Positions 1 to 8,500 of a stretch of 64,000 nt of DNA are shown here, piece after piece. Source of the DNA: JANQOH01 sp965200095 (lineage in GTDB: Bacteria; Pseudomonadota; Alphaproteobacteria; UBA7887); the NCBI GenBank assembly GCA_965200095.1, contig OZ241350.1:558001-622000 (forward strand), given 5' to 3'. Each line of letters starts with the position of its first letter. Within the stretch, counting starts at the first letter, position 1. A model generated the notes under the pieces. That model did no database searches. It saw only the letters and a list, made by a program, of their open reading frames with translations, and was not told the DNA's origin. The translations under genes were made by a program, and so were the position numbers.

Positions 1-554
1 CGCCACGTGACCAGCGGGCCCTCGGCGTCCGCATGACGACGACAGAAATTACTCAGAATTTTTCTTTCGATAATACGCATATCGCTCCTCTTGCCTCTTC
101 TTTACAATTGTGGACATGTTTCCGCCATTCTTCAAATGCGTCTTTTCCGAAGCATTCAACCCCGTCGCCACGACGATGAATAGCACGACACCCGGCCGTA
201 CGCAACGTGCGCCTGCGTCGATCGGTCCGGGATCCCGCTCCCGGCCGGCGGTTGGGGCGCTCCGCGGGCGATGGCGTCTCGCCCGAATTCTCCGTTATAC
301 GCTGCAGGAACGGGTAGCGTGCGACCCGACACAGTGAAGCCGAAAGAGGCCACGTCGGCGCGCCAATTCCGACCGGATCCTCATCATCCACGTCCGCTCA
401 GGCGGGAAAAGATCCAATATGGCGCGGCGCATGGACGCGGTGTTTCCCGACGCTTCTTTCGGTGGGGTATCGTTCGGGGATGCTCCACCGGCCCTCGAGC
501 GCCGCGTCGCGCCCGAATTCGTCCACACCGGGCGGGCGACGGATCCGCACGGAT
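1..554. other. No recognisable gene
   Basis: This left-edge stretch has short open frames on both strands, but none with a recognisable domain, a good ribosome binding site and consistent codon use. Bases 53-165 are noticeably richer in A and T than the rest and read on the minus strand as a lysine- and glutamate-rich peptide. That could be a scrap of a transferred gene. Confidence 0.4.
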
Positions 555-1268
555 TCATCTCTCGCAACTGCTTCCGTTGCGACAGACGATCCAGAAGCAA
601 TGTCGCTTCCTGGCATGGTGGGCGGTCTTCCATTTCGTCGAGACCATCGGCCCGGTTCGAATTTTGACGATCAGATCGCAAACGGTGAAACCGGCCTCCC
701 CGGCCATTCGCATGAAATCGCAATGCGCCCATTTCGACCGGTGGCAATTCACCATGTCGGTTATTTTCGCCAACAGAAGGCCGCGAGGCTTCAACACCCT
801 TTTCGCCTGTTTCAGGAAAGGCGGATACAGATAGCTCAGGCTCCATCCCTGGTTCTTGCCGCATTCGACGGTGGCCCCGAAATCCTCTTCGAACCTCTTC
901 CTGCTTTTGTCGCGCCCCTGCGGCCCCACATGGGGCGGGTCGTAGACGACGGTCCCGAATGTGGACGCAGGGACTCCCGTCATTTCCCGGTTGTCGCCGA
1001 CGATCATCGGTTTGTACTTCGGGTTTATATCCATCGACACGATGCGGCGGCTCGAATTTTTCCAGAACCGCCCCGTGTTGTACGTGGAGTCGAGAATGGG
1101 TTCCGGCGGGATCGACGCATAAAACAGCAGCATCCGTTCGAGAAGCGCCCCGTCGCTTTTCTCCCAAACGCTGCTGATGGGGTTGTATTGTGCGCCGGTC
1201 GCCGGGCGCTGTTGTGGGCTTTCCTTGCGACCGTCTTCGAGAAGATCGTAATGAGACAAGTCGGTCAT
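555..1268 (-). CDS. DNA-methyltransferase-like protein (DPPH motif)
   Basis: Predicted SAM-dependent methyltransferase of 237 residues. Two motifs support this: a SAM-binding-type segment ILDSTYNTGRF near residues 58-68, and VVYDPPH near residues 103-109, a variant of the DPPY catalytic motif of N4/N6 amino DNA methyltransferases. I chose the ATG at 1268 because a GGAG lies about eight bases upstream; an open frame continues further up without family similarity. No restriction endonuclease is adjacent, so it is a solitary enzyme here. It sits next to an insertion-sequence remnant and AT-rich sequence, which suggests acquired DNA. DNA as substrate is inferred from the motif; an RNA substrate is possible. 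Confidence 0.65.
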   Translation of the reverse strand: MTDLSHYDLLEDGRKESPQQRPATGAQYNPISSVWEKSDGALLERMLLFYASIPPEPILDSTYNTGRFWKNSSRRIVSMDINPKYKPMIVGDNREMTGVPASTFGTVVYDPPHVGPQGRDKSRKRFEEDFGATVECGKNQGWSLSYLYPPFLKQAKRVLKPRGLLLAKITDMVNCHRSKWAHCDFMRMAGEAGFTVCDLIVKIRTGPMVSTKWKTAHHARKRHCFWIVCRNGSSCER

Positions 1269-1551
1269 GCCGTCGACTCCGTGCAGCGCTCCCGATGGAG
1301 CGCGCCGACCCGCCATTTTGCAGCCCGACATCGCCGGACCGCGCGCCATGCCTTTGCGAGCCGTGAAGCGATTCCGGCGTTACAGCCGTCGATACGGCAT
1401 TGGCTTTCGGTTCGGCACGGAAACCGTGTCGGTCGACCCATAGTCCGGCCGGCTCGGGGATCGAACCGCTTTTCCGCGGCGCCGCCGTCGGGCGTCGGAT
1501 AGCATGGCGGCGGGTCACGGGCAACGCTGGCCGTCGCCGCAATCGGCGCGC

Positions 1552-1679
1552 GATCCGGTTCGGACACATATGAGACGCGGCGGGTTCGGGCGGTCGGTAT
1601 CCGGGCTTCTCCATGGCCGGAAGCCTGCTTGCGGCCATGGCGGACCGCCCGGCGTCTCATGGGTGTTGAACGAGGACAG
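1552..1679. mobile_element. Small inverted-repeat element related to the 14-kb insertion sequence
   Basis: Bases 1552-1577 resemble the right end of the insertion sequence at 14039-15187 (CTGGTTC-like core, then ACACATATGAGACG). Bases 1653-1679, read on the minus strand, resemble its left end (GTTCA core and CATGAGACG). The two ends face each other over about 75 bases with no room for a transposase. It therefore looks like a non-autonomous or decayed derivative. It lies 70 bases upstream of the aminotransferase start and could affect that promoter. Confidence 0.5.
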
Positions 1680-1752
1680 ATATTCGGTTCAGTATGTTAC
1701 GGGATTGGAGTCGCGGGCCCTGTCCGCGAATTCACGGCGCGAGGGCAGCGCG

Positions 1753-2934
1753 ATGGCGGCGCGGCGCGGAAGGCAGTTCCTCCACACTCCCGGACCGACG
1801 GCGATGCCGGATCGGATCCTGCAAGCGATGGCGCGCCCTGCGCTCGATCACCGCGGGCCGGAGTTCCTGCGTATCGCCGAGCGCTGTTTCGCGGGGCTGA
1901 AGGGGGTTTTCCGCACCGGGCGCCCGGTGTCGATCTATCCCGCCGCCGGGCACGGCGCGTGGGAAGCGGCGCTGGCCAATGTATGCGCGCCCGGCGACCG
2001 GGTGCTGATGTGCGAGACGGGGGCGTTCTCGCAATGGTGGAAGGAGATGGCGGAGGCGCTGGGCCTGGCGGTCGATTACCTGCCGGGGGACTGGCGAAGC
2101 GGGGCCGACCCGGCGGCCGTCGAAGCGCATCTCGCGGCCGACCGGGGCCGCAATCTGCGCGCCGTCGCCGTGGTCCACAACGAAACCTCGACCGGGGTGA
2201 CGAGCCGCATCGCCGATATCCGCGAAGCCATCGACGCGGCGGGGCACCCGGCGCTGCTCCTCGTCGATACCGTCTCCTCGCTGGCGTCCATGGACTTCCG
2301 CATGGACGAATGGGGAGTCGACGTGGCGGTGGGGAGCTCGCAGAAGGGGCTGATGCTGCCGCCCGGCCTGGGCTTTACGGGGGTCAGCGAAAAGGCGTTC
2401 CGCGCCTCGCGCGCCAACCCCGCGCCCCGCAGCTATTGGGACTGGCGCGCGACGATGCCCGACGGCGAAACGGCGGGGTTCGTGTGCACGCCGCCGATCA
2501 ACCTGATGTTCGGCCTTGCCGAGTCCCTCGACATGCTGGAGGAAGAGGGGCTGGAGGCGTGTTTCGCGCGCCATCGCCGGCTCGCGGAAGCGACGCGCTG
2601 CGCGGTCGCCGGCTGGGGGCTGGAAATCAACGCGCGGGACGGGCGCGAGGCGTCCGATTCGGTGAGCGCCGTCCGGCTGCCCGACGGCCACGACGCCGAG
2701 GCGGTGCGGCGCATCGCCCGCGAGCGTCACGATGTCGTGCTGGGCGTCGGGATCCTGCGGCTGGCGGGACGGGTTTTCCGCATCGGCCATATGGGCGACC
2801 TCAATGCCCCCATGCTTCTGGGCGCCCTGGCGGCGGTGCAGGCGGCCCTCGCCGAGGCGCGCGTCCCCCACGACCCGCGCGGCATCCTCGCCGCCATCGA
2901 CCGGCTGACCGGAGACCCCGCAGTTTCCGGCTGA
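1753..2934 (+). CDS. Class V PLP aminotransferase (serine/alanine-glyoxylate type)
   Basis: Fold-type I aminotransferase of 393 residues, probably moving an amino group from serine or alanine to glyoxylate in the cytosol. The start MAARRGRQFLHTPGPT is typical of the family (a TPGPT near the N-terminus). AAGHGAWEAAL binds the cofactor phosphate. LLLVDTVSSLAS carries the PLP-ring aspartate near residue 175, and VGSSQKGLMLPPG holds the Schiff-base lysine near residue 197. The ATG at 1753 follows GAGGGCAGCG; the frame is open further upstream but without similarity. It is transcribed alone and convergent with the next gene. Serine-glyoxylate versus alanine-glyoxylate specificity cannot be settled from sequence alone. 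Confidence 0.85.
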   Translation: MAARRGRQFLHTPGPTAMPDRILQAMARPALDHRGPEFLRIAERCFAGLKGVFRTGRPVSIYPAAGHGAWEAALANVCAPGDRVLMCETGAFSQWWKEMAEALGLAVDYLPGDWRSGADPAAVEAHLAADRGRNLRAVAVVHNETSTGVTSRIADIREAIDAAGHPALLLVDTVSSLASMDFRMDEWGVDVAVGSSQKGLMLPPGLGFTGVSEKAFRASRANPAPRSYWDWRATMPDGETAGFVCTPPINLMFGLAESLDMLEEEGLEACFARHRRLAEATRCAVAGWGLEINARDGREASDSVSAVRLPDGHDAEAVRRIARERHDVVLGVGILRLAGRVFRIGHMGDLNAPMLLGALAAVQAALAEARVPHDPRGILAAIDRLTGDPAVSG

Positions 2935-3134
2935 CCCGGGCGGCGCCGGACCGGGGCCACGCGACGCCCCGCCTCCACGCCGACCGCCCGGCTGAGGCCC
3001 GCCGCGCCCTGCTTCGGAAAACCCCGAACGCCCGAACCCGGTTCCATCCCGGACCGTGTCGTCGCAAGGTCGAAATCCGTTCCGGCCTCGCAACCGGAAA
3101 ACGTGACGCGGAAACGACAGTCGCGGCGAGGCGT

Positions 3135-4328
3135 TCAGGGCGCGGAGCGGCCGAGCAGGCCGCGCCCGGCGAGGTTCGTCATCAGTTCCGAAACGCCGAA
3201 CGTCCACGGTTCGGTGTCCTCGCAATGACGCACGCGGTTGACCAGCGCGCCGAGCGGCGGGGTGGAGATCAGCACGACATCGCCGACCCGATGGGTGAAG
3301 CCGCGCCCCGGTTCGCCGCGGTCCTCGGTGGGCGCGAACATCGTCCCCGTCATCAGCACGAAACCGTCGGGGTAACGGTGGGTTTCGTTGATGGTTTGCG
3401 CGACCAGCTCCTTCGGCGTGCGGCTCATCAGGCCCATCGACGACGATCCGAGAAGCGAAAATTGGTCGTCTCCCTCCACCGCCAGGCTGATGTCGACGCC
3501 TTCCAGGTCGTGCAGGCTGAAGGTCGCGTCGAACAGGCGGATGAAGGGGCCGATGGCGCAGGAGGCGTTGTTGTCCTTGGCGCGGTTGAGCAGCAGCGCG
3601 CTTCGTCCCTCCATGTCGCGCAGGTTGACGTCGTTGCCGAGCGCAGCGCCCACGATCTCGCCGCGGGCGTTGACCGCCAGCACCGCCTCGGGTTCCGGGT
3701 TGTTCCAGGTGGAGTGGCGCGGGACGCCGATCTCGGCGCCCAGGCCGACGGCGCTCATCGGCTGCGCCTTGGTGAATATCTCGGCGTCGGGGCCGATCCC
3801 GACTTCGAGATAGGGCGACCAGAGGCCGCGCTTCGTCAGCGACTCCTTGAGCCTCGCCGCCGCGTCGGAGCCGGGCTTTATCCCTTGCAGATCGGCGCCG
3901 ATCTCCTTCGCGATGGACGCCCGGACATCCTCGGCTGCGTCCGGGTCGCCCTTCGCGTGTTCCTCGATCACCCGCTCCATCAAACTGTCGAGAAAGGTGA
4001 CGCCGGCGGCCTTGATCGCCTGGAGATCGATGGGCGCGAGGAACCAGGGCTTTCCCGGGTCGCGCGAATCCGGCGCGGTGTTGGCGAGGATGTCGTCGAC
4101 CGCGCCCAGCCGCACGGCGCCGTCGGCCGTCGCCGCGGCGGATGCCGGGTTTTCCGCATTCATCAACGCCGCGGAAGTCGGCCATGCGGCGGATATGTCG
4201 TAGACCCCCGTCTCCGCGAGCGCGACCACCGACGGTCCGTTCGCGGCGGGAACCCAGCAACGTCCGACCAGCGCCCCGCGCGCGCCGTCCTCCGGCAGGA
4301 CGATGTTGCTGTCGAGAACGAATTCCAT
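3135..4328 (-). CDS. Fumarylacetoacetate hydrolase family protein
   Basis: Protein of 397 residues with the C-terminal FAH fold used by hydrolases, decarboxylases and dehydratases of 2-oxo acids that bind Mg2+. Visible family elements are NNPEPEAVLAVNARGEIVG (metal and substrate loop, about residues 210-228), the GNDVNLRDMEGRSAL segment, and a C-terminal VLMTGTMFAP. The ATG at 4328 follows GGGAGA; codons further up look non-coding. Enzymes of this subgroup, with a long N-terminal region, often act in sugar-acid or aromatic-acid breakdown, but no pathway partner lies next to it. The exact substrate is unknown. Confidence 0.8.
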   Translation of the reverse strand: MEFVLDSNIVLPEDGARGALVGRCWVPAANGPSVVALAETGVYDISAAWPTSAALMNAENPASAAATADGAVRLGAVDDILANTAPDSRDPGKPWFLAPIDLQAIKAAGVTFLDSLMERVIEEHAKGDPDAAEDVRASIAKEIGADLQGIKPGSDAAARLKESLTKRGLWSPYLEVGIGPDAEIFTKAQPMSAVGLGAEIGVPRHSTWNNPEPEAVLAVNARGEIVGAALGNDVNLRDMEGRSALLLNRAKDNNASCAIGPFIRLFDATFSLHDLEGVDISLAVEGDDQFSLLGSSSMGLMSRTPKELVAQTINETHRYPDGFVLMTGTMFAPTEDRGEPGRGFTHRVGDVVLISTPPLGALVNRVRHCEDTEPWTFGVSELMTNLAGRGLLGRSAP

Positions 4329-4543
4329 GACCGGTCTCCCTTTGCCGCCGCCCGCAAGTGTGCGCGAAACCCGGCCCGCGGACAACGCCCGCAGGGCGAT
4401 TCAACGAAGCGACGGTCGCATCGAGGTCCGCCGTGTTGCGCTGTCGCGCGAGGTCGCGCCCCGGCTGCGCCGGCCGGGCGCAGCGCCGCCTGGAGCGACG
4501 ACCGGCGACGCGAACCCGCCAATCGGGATGCGGTCCCGCGTCG

Positions 4544-5707
4544 TCATACGATGTCTCCCCGCCGGCGGAGTCGCCGCCCGCCGTCGAGGCCGAAAAGCGG
4601 GCGCAGGCGGATGCCCAGCAGACTGCCGGGAACCGCCGCCAGCAGCCACAGCCAGCCATGCAGGCTGCCCGACGCGACGCCGGAGAAAAGCGCGCCGATG
4701 TTGCAGCCGTAGGCGAGACGCGCGCCGTATCCCATCAACAGGCCGCCGACCGCCGCCGCCGCCAGCGCCCGCGCCGGAACCCCGAATCCCGGCCGGAAAC
4801 GGCCGGCCGCCGCCGCCGCCGCGAAAGCGCCGAGAAGAATGCCGAAATTCGTCACCGACGTGTCGTCCGCCAGCAACGGCCGGTCCAGCGCCGCGCGCCC
4901 GGCCCAGAACGCGCTCGTCGCCGGGTCCCAGCCGAGAAGCGCCGCCGCCTTCGCCGCCCACAGCGCGAACCCCCACACGATCGACCACGCATGGCCGGAA
5001 ACGACCAGGACGAGCCAGTTCAACCCCGCCAGCGCCGCCGCCCCGAACAGCAACGGCCACGGGCCCCGCCACAACGCGCCCGCGTCCATCCGCCGCCACA
5101 GGGGTCGCCGCGCCCGCGCGCCGGCGAGCCGCAGTCCCCCCACCGCGAGACCGAGAAGCGCCAGCTGCACGGCGACCGCCGCCGGCCAGCCCAGCGCCGC
5201 GCCGAGCGACACCGGCGCCGCCTCCGGCAGCGTCCGCCACCACGGCAGATGCAGGCTGCCGGCGAAAGCTCCCGCGCAGAACGCCGCCAGCGTTACCGCC
5301 ATCCGCGCGCTCCCGCCGCCGACCGCATAGAGCGTCCCCGACGCGCAACCGCCGCCGATCTGCATTCCTGCGCCGAAAAGAAAGGCGCCGATCGCCGCCG
5401 AAACCGCCACCGGCGCCAGCGCTCCCCGCGTCGCCCCCGACGCCAGCACCGGCGCAAACAGCGCGATCGCCAGGGCGATGGCCGCCGCCTGCGCCGCCAC
5501 TCCCGACAGGTCGCGCTCCGTCGCCGCGCGGCGCCACGCTCCGGCGAAGCCGAAACTCGCGTGATAGAGCGTCGCGCCCAGCCCCAGGCCGATGACCGCG
5601 AGCCAGGCCTTCTCCGCGCCATGCCCCGCGGCGGCGGCCGCCAGCGCCGCCGCCGCCGCCAGAGCGGCGCACAGCGCCCCGGTCTGCGGCGGCGCGCGCT
5701 CCGTCAC
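4544..5707 (-). CDS. YeeE/YedE family membrane transporter (DUF395)
   Basis: Integral membrane protein of about 387 residues with many alanine-rich helices and two homologous halves. Each half carries the conserved cysteine-glycine signature: GGGCASGTLYAVGGGS in the first and YGCNIGALFSGVASGS in the second. Related proteins import thiosulfate or other small sulfur compounds, with the cysteines lining the path. The GTG start at 5707 overlaps the stop of the upstream gene (GTGA), so the two are probably translationally coupled. The frame is open further upstream, but that stretch is the upstream gene in another frame. Substrate is inferred from the family only. Confidence 0.8.
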   Translation of the reverse strand: MTERAPPQTGALCAALAAAAALAAAAAGHGAEKAWLAVIGLGLGATLYHASFGFAGAWRRAATERDLSGVAAQAAAIALAIALFAPVLASGATRGALAPVAVSAAIGAFLFGAGMQIGGGCASGTLYAVGGGSARMAVTLAAFCAGAFAGSLHLPWWRTLPEAAPVSLGAALGWPAAVAVQLALLGLAVGGLRLAGARARRPLWRRMDAGALWRGPWPLLFGAAALAGLNWLVLVVSGHAWSIVWGFALWAAKAAALLGWDPATSAFWAGRAALDRPLLADDTSVTNFGILLGAFAAAAAAGRFRPGFGVPARALAAAAVGGLLMGYGARLAYGCNIGALFSGVASGSLHGWLWLLAAVPGSLLGIRLRPLFGLDGGRRLRRRGDIV

Positions 5708-6096
5708 GCCCGCTCGTCCCGCGGCTCTCGCGCCCCGAGCTCTTCGAGAAATCCCACCTTCAGCGGCAGGACCGCGCCCAGCCACAGTGCGAACCGCGTA
5801 TGGTCCGCCACATCGTCGCCGGTGCGCGGATGCACCAGAATCGTCAACCCGTCCCGGTTCAGCGCCAGCCACGGCACGAAACTCGCGAACAGCGGCGCGT
5901 CGAACGCCACCTGATACATCGGGCGCGGGTGCGGCCCCACCGGTTCGTCGCGCCAGCGCCCCATGCGCACCGCGAACCGCGTCCCGATCGCCGCCCGCAA
6001 CGTCGCCGCGCGGCGACGGCTGTCGCCTTCCCCATAATAGACGTGCGCGTGCCACCCCGCGATCTTTCCCGCATCGAAGCCTTCGTTCGCCTGCAT
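5704..6096 (-). CDS. DOPA 4,5-dioxygenase family protein
   Basis: Small protein of 130 residues, the usual length for this ring-cleaving extradiol dioxygenase family. Family hallmarks are WHAHVYY near residue 15, HPRPMYQVAF near residue 56, and TILVHPRTGDDVADHTRFAL near residue 85. The conserved histidines are likely ligands of the active-site metal. The ATG at 6096 is followed by good coding sequence, and the stop overlaps the GTG of the YeeE/YedE gene. Many bacterial members have no tested substrate, so catechol ring cleavage is a family-level prediction. Confidence 0.8.
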   Translation of the reverse strand: MQANEGFDAGKIAGWHAHVYYGEGDSRRRAATLRAAIGTRFAVRMGRWRDEPVGPHPRPMYQVAFDAPLFASFVPWLALNRDGLTILVHPRTGDDVADHTRFALWLGAVLPLKVGFLEELGAREPRDERA

Positions 6097-6155
6097 GTCC
6101 GGCCCTCCGCCGCTTGACTCGCCCGCCGTCGCTCCGCTACCGTCGGTCTTGCCGG

Positions 6156-6229
6156 TGGGGGATAGTTTAACGGTAGAACTTTCGGCTCTGACCCGAACAG
6201 TCCTGGTTCGAATCCAGGTCCCCCAGCCA
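6156..6229 (+). tRNA. tRNA-Gln (anticodon CTG)
   Basis: A full cloverleaf can be folded: acceptor stem TGGGGGA with TCCCCCA, D-arm GTTTAACGGTAGAAC, anticodon stem TTCGG with CCGAA around loop CTCTGAC (anticodon CTG at 6188-6190), T-arm CTGG-TTCGAATC-CAGG, discriminator G and encoded CCA at 6227-6229. It is antisense to the 3' end of prmA. Confidence 0.93.
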
Positions 6230-7111
6230 GCGCCGCGCGGCGGGCCTGCCGACCCACAGGGTGGACCAGGCGCCCTCGTCCCACCGCCGGCGAAGGATCA
6301 GGCCGCTGCGTCGGCAGGCAATGAGAACCGCCGACGCCTGCGATTTCAGCAGCCCGGACAGGACCGCAACCCCGCCGGGCGCGAGCCGCGCGGCGAGCGC
6401 CGGCGCCAGCGCGACGAGCGGACCCGCCAGCAGGTTCGCCGCCGCCGCGTCGTAACGCCGGCCCCGCGGCAAGCCCGAAAAGCCCGCGCTCAAGCGACAT
6501 CGCACCAGCGGCGCGAGGCGGTTGCGCCGCGCGTTTTCCCGCGCCGTCGCCACTGCCGCGGGGTCGTTGTCCACCGCAGTCACCGGGCGGCGCCACAGCC
6601 GCGCCATCGCCATCGCCAGCACCCCGCTGCCGCACCCCAGGTCGAGCGGCCGCATGAAGCGGCGACGCCGCGCCAGCGCGCACAGCGCCCGCAGGCACCC
6701 CCGCGTCGTCTCGTGATGCCCTGTGCCGAACGCCGCGCCGGCGTCGATGCACAGGTCCCACGGCCCCGGGCGCGGCGGATGGCGCGAACCGCGCACGCGG
6801 AAGCGCCCGCCCCGCGCCGGCGCGAGCGCCTCCGGACCCGCCGCCGTCCAGTCTCGGTCGCGCAGCGCTTCCCAGGCGACCGGCGGCGGCGCGACGCCGG
6901 CCGCCGCCGCGGCGACCGCCACCGCCGCCTCCACCTCGACGCGCGGCGGCGGCGCCTCCCATATGGCGCGGAATCGCGTCCCGCCGTCCGCCTCGAACGT
7001 CACGTCCAGCGACTGCGCGCCCGCGAACGCCCGCTCCAGCACCGCTCCGAACGCCGGCGCCGACGCGCGCAGGCTCGCCGTCCAGGCGCACACCGCCGCT
7101 TTTTCGTGCAT
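6167..7111 (-). CDS. prmA: Ribosomal protein L11 methyltransferase
   Basis: Trimethylates ribosomal protein L11 using SAM. The C-terminal catalytic domain shows GAAFGTGHHETTRGCL, the SAM motif I PLDLGCGSGVLAMAMARL, and ANLLAGPLVALAP at the NIL/NLL position, all typical of PrmA. The ATG at 7111 is preferred over an in-frame GTG-like start at 7147 because family similarity begins there. The length of 314 residues is a little over the usual 290-300. The excess is a tail of about 20 residues (GDLDSNQDCSGQ...) that is simply the antisense reading of tRNA-Gln, and the stop codon lies inside the tRNA gene. Confidence 0.9.
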   Translation of the reverse strand: MHEKAAVCAWTASLRASAPAFGAVLERAFAGAQSLDVTFEADGGTRFRAIWEAPPPRVEVEAAVAVAAAAAGVAPPPVAWEALRDRDWTAAGPEALAPARGGRFRVRGSRHPPRPGPWDLCIDAGAAFGTGHHETTRGCLRALCALARRRRFMRPLDLGCGSGVLAMAMARLWRRPVTAVDNDPAAVATARENARRNRLAPLVRCRLSAGFSGLPRGRRYDAAAANLLAGPLVALAPALAARLAPGGVAVLSGLLKSQASAVLIACRRSGLILRRRWDEGAWSTLWVGRPAARRWLGDLDSNQDCSGQSRKFYR

Positions 7112-7161
7112 CGCCCTGCGTCTCCCGTCACTATGACGCGGCCGCACACAGGGAGTATGCC

Positions 7162-8172
7162 ATGAACGAGGCGCGACACGGCGAAATGCGACAGGGCGAA
7201 ACGCGGAACGTGCTGGCGGTCGGGCGTATCCACCCGGCGGGGATCGACAAACTGGCCGCCGCGCCCGGCGTCTCGGTGACGGAGATCGAGCAGGAGGCGC
7301 AGGCCCTCGCCGACGCCATCGGCGCCGCCGACGCCGTCATCGTGCGCACCGCGCGGGTCGACCGCAGCCTCATCGCCCGCGCCAACCGGCTGCAAATCGT
7401 CGCCCGCCACGGGGTCGGCTTCGATACGGTGGATGTCGCGGCGCTCGGCGAACGACGCATTCCGCTCGCCACGGTCGGCGACGCCAATGCGCGCACGGTC
7501 GCCGAACACACGCTCTATCTCATGCTCGCCGCCGCCAAGCGCGGCCTCGAATTCGACCGCATGACCCGCGCCGGCGAGTGGCAGGGCGACGGCGGAGTCG
7601 TCGGCCGCGACCTCTACGGAAAGACCGCGGTCATCGTCGGCCAGGGGCGCGTCGGCAGGCTCGTGGTCGGCCTGTGCCGCGCTTTCGGCATGAGGGTGCG
7701 CGTCTTCGACCCCCATGTCGACGCCGCCCGAATTTCCGCCCTCGGCGGCGAGCCGCTGTCGCGCCTCGCCGACGGTCTCGCCGACGCCGACTATCTCACC
7801 CTCCATGCGCCCCTCGACGATGCGACCGCGCGCATAATCGACCGTGAGACGCTCGCCGCCCTGCCGCGCGAGGCGACCGTCGTCAACGCCTCGCGCGGCG
7901 GGTTGGTCGACGAAGCGGCGCTGATCGACGCCCTGCGGGACGGCGAAGTCGGCGTCGCCGCCCTCGATGTCTTCGAGCGCGAACCGCCGGTGCCCGACAA
8001 CCCGCTGTTCGGCCTGCCCAACACCGTGTTGACCCCGCACGTGGCGGGGCTGACGGTGGAATGCGCGGAGCGCATGTCGCTGCGCTGCGCCGACAACGTG
8101 CTGGATTTCTTCGCCGGCCGGCTCGACCCGGCCGTCGTCGTCAACCCCGAGGTTCTGGCCCCGGGCGGCTGA
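7162..8172 (+). CDS. D-isomer-specific 2-hydroxyacid dehydrogenase
   Basis: NAD(P)-dependent dehydrogenase of 336 residues, related to phosphoglycerate dehydrogenase but lacking an ACT domain. The nucleotide-binding motif GQGRVGR is near residues 160-166. HVAG near residue 293 carries the catalytic histidine, and NASRGGLVDEAAL near residue 237 carries the conserved arginine. FEREPP follows. The ATG at 7162 lies behind GGGAG at 7149-7153. It is divergent from prmA. The substrate could be glycerate, a phosphoglycerate or another 2-hydroxyacid; nothing nearby decides. Confidence 0.85.
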   Translation: MNEARHGEMRQGETRNVLAVGRIHPAGIDKLAAAPGVSVTEIEQEAQALADAIGAADAVIVRTARVDRSLIARANRLQIVARHGVGFDTVDVAALGERRIPLATVGDANARTVAEHTLYLMLAAAKRGLEFDRMTRAGEWQGDGGVVGRDLYGKTAVIVGQGRVGRLVVGLCRAFGMRVRVFDPHVDAARISALGGEPLSRLADGLADADYLTLHAPLDDATARIIDRETLAALPREATVVNASRGGLVDEAALIDALRDGEVGVAALDVFEREPPVPDNPLFGLPNTVLTPHVAGLTVECAERMSLRCADNVLDFFAGRLDPAVVVNPEVLAPGG

Positions 8173-8500
8173 ATGCGCCGTCCTCCTCCCGATTTCCGGG
8201 AAGCGGGATGGCGAGCAGGAGCGAACTCAGGCTCTTGCCGTGCAGGTCTTGTGCCAGTGTGCGGGTCACCCCGCCTCCCCTGAGGTTGTCGACGACGAAA
8301 TTGAGCGCCAGCAGGCGCGGCAGCGCATAGCGCCGCACCGGACCGTCGGCGACCGCCGCGAACGCCGCCGCCACCCGCGCCTCGGTGAGCTCGCGCTCCA
8401 GTCGCGCATAGCCCGCCGGGTCCCAGGCGACCGCCGAGACGTTCACCGTGCGCCCCTTGTCGCCGGCGCGCGCATGCGCCAGGTCGCCCACCCGGGTCAC
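8141..8500 (-). CDS. AtuA-like ferredoxin-fold small protein
   Basis: Protein of 119 residues matching the short domain that follows or is fused to AtuA proteins. It starts VTRVGDLAHARAGDKGRTVN, where the DLAHARAGDKG segment is the family signature, and RYALPRLLALNFVVDNLRGGG is the conserved core. The GTG start at 8500 overlaps the TGA of the upstream AtuA gene, which implies coupled translation and probably a two-subunit enzyme. Its 3' end overlaps the convergent dehydrogenase by about 30 bases. Confidence 0.8.
   Translation of the reverse strand: MTRVGDLAHARAGDKGRTVNVSAVAWDPAGYARLERELTEARVAAAFAAVADGPVRRYALPRLLALNFVVDNLRGGGVTRTLAQDLHGKSLSSLLLAIPLPGNREEDGAFSRPGPEPRG

Noticed and set aside
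53..391. A 112-codon minus-strand frame at the left edge
   Set aside because: The first two thirds look non-coding, and no ribosome binding site or family supports it. Only the AT-rich end looks protein-like.
1732..4659. A long open frame on the minus strand opposite the aminotransferase
   Set aside because: High GC leaves the antisense frames open. The translation is arginine-rich, has no domain, and the sense strand encodes clear families.
6156..6229. tRNA-Gln as an attachment site of an integrated element
   Set aside because: No integrase gene is nearby and I saw no second copy of its 3' end.
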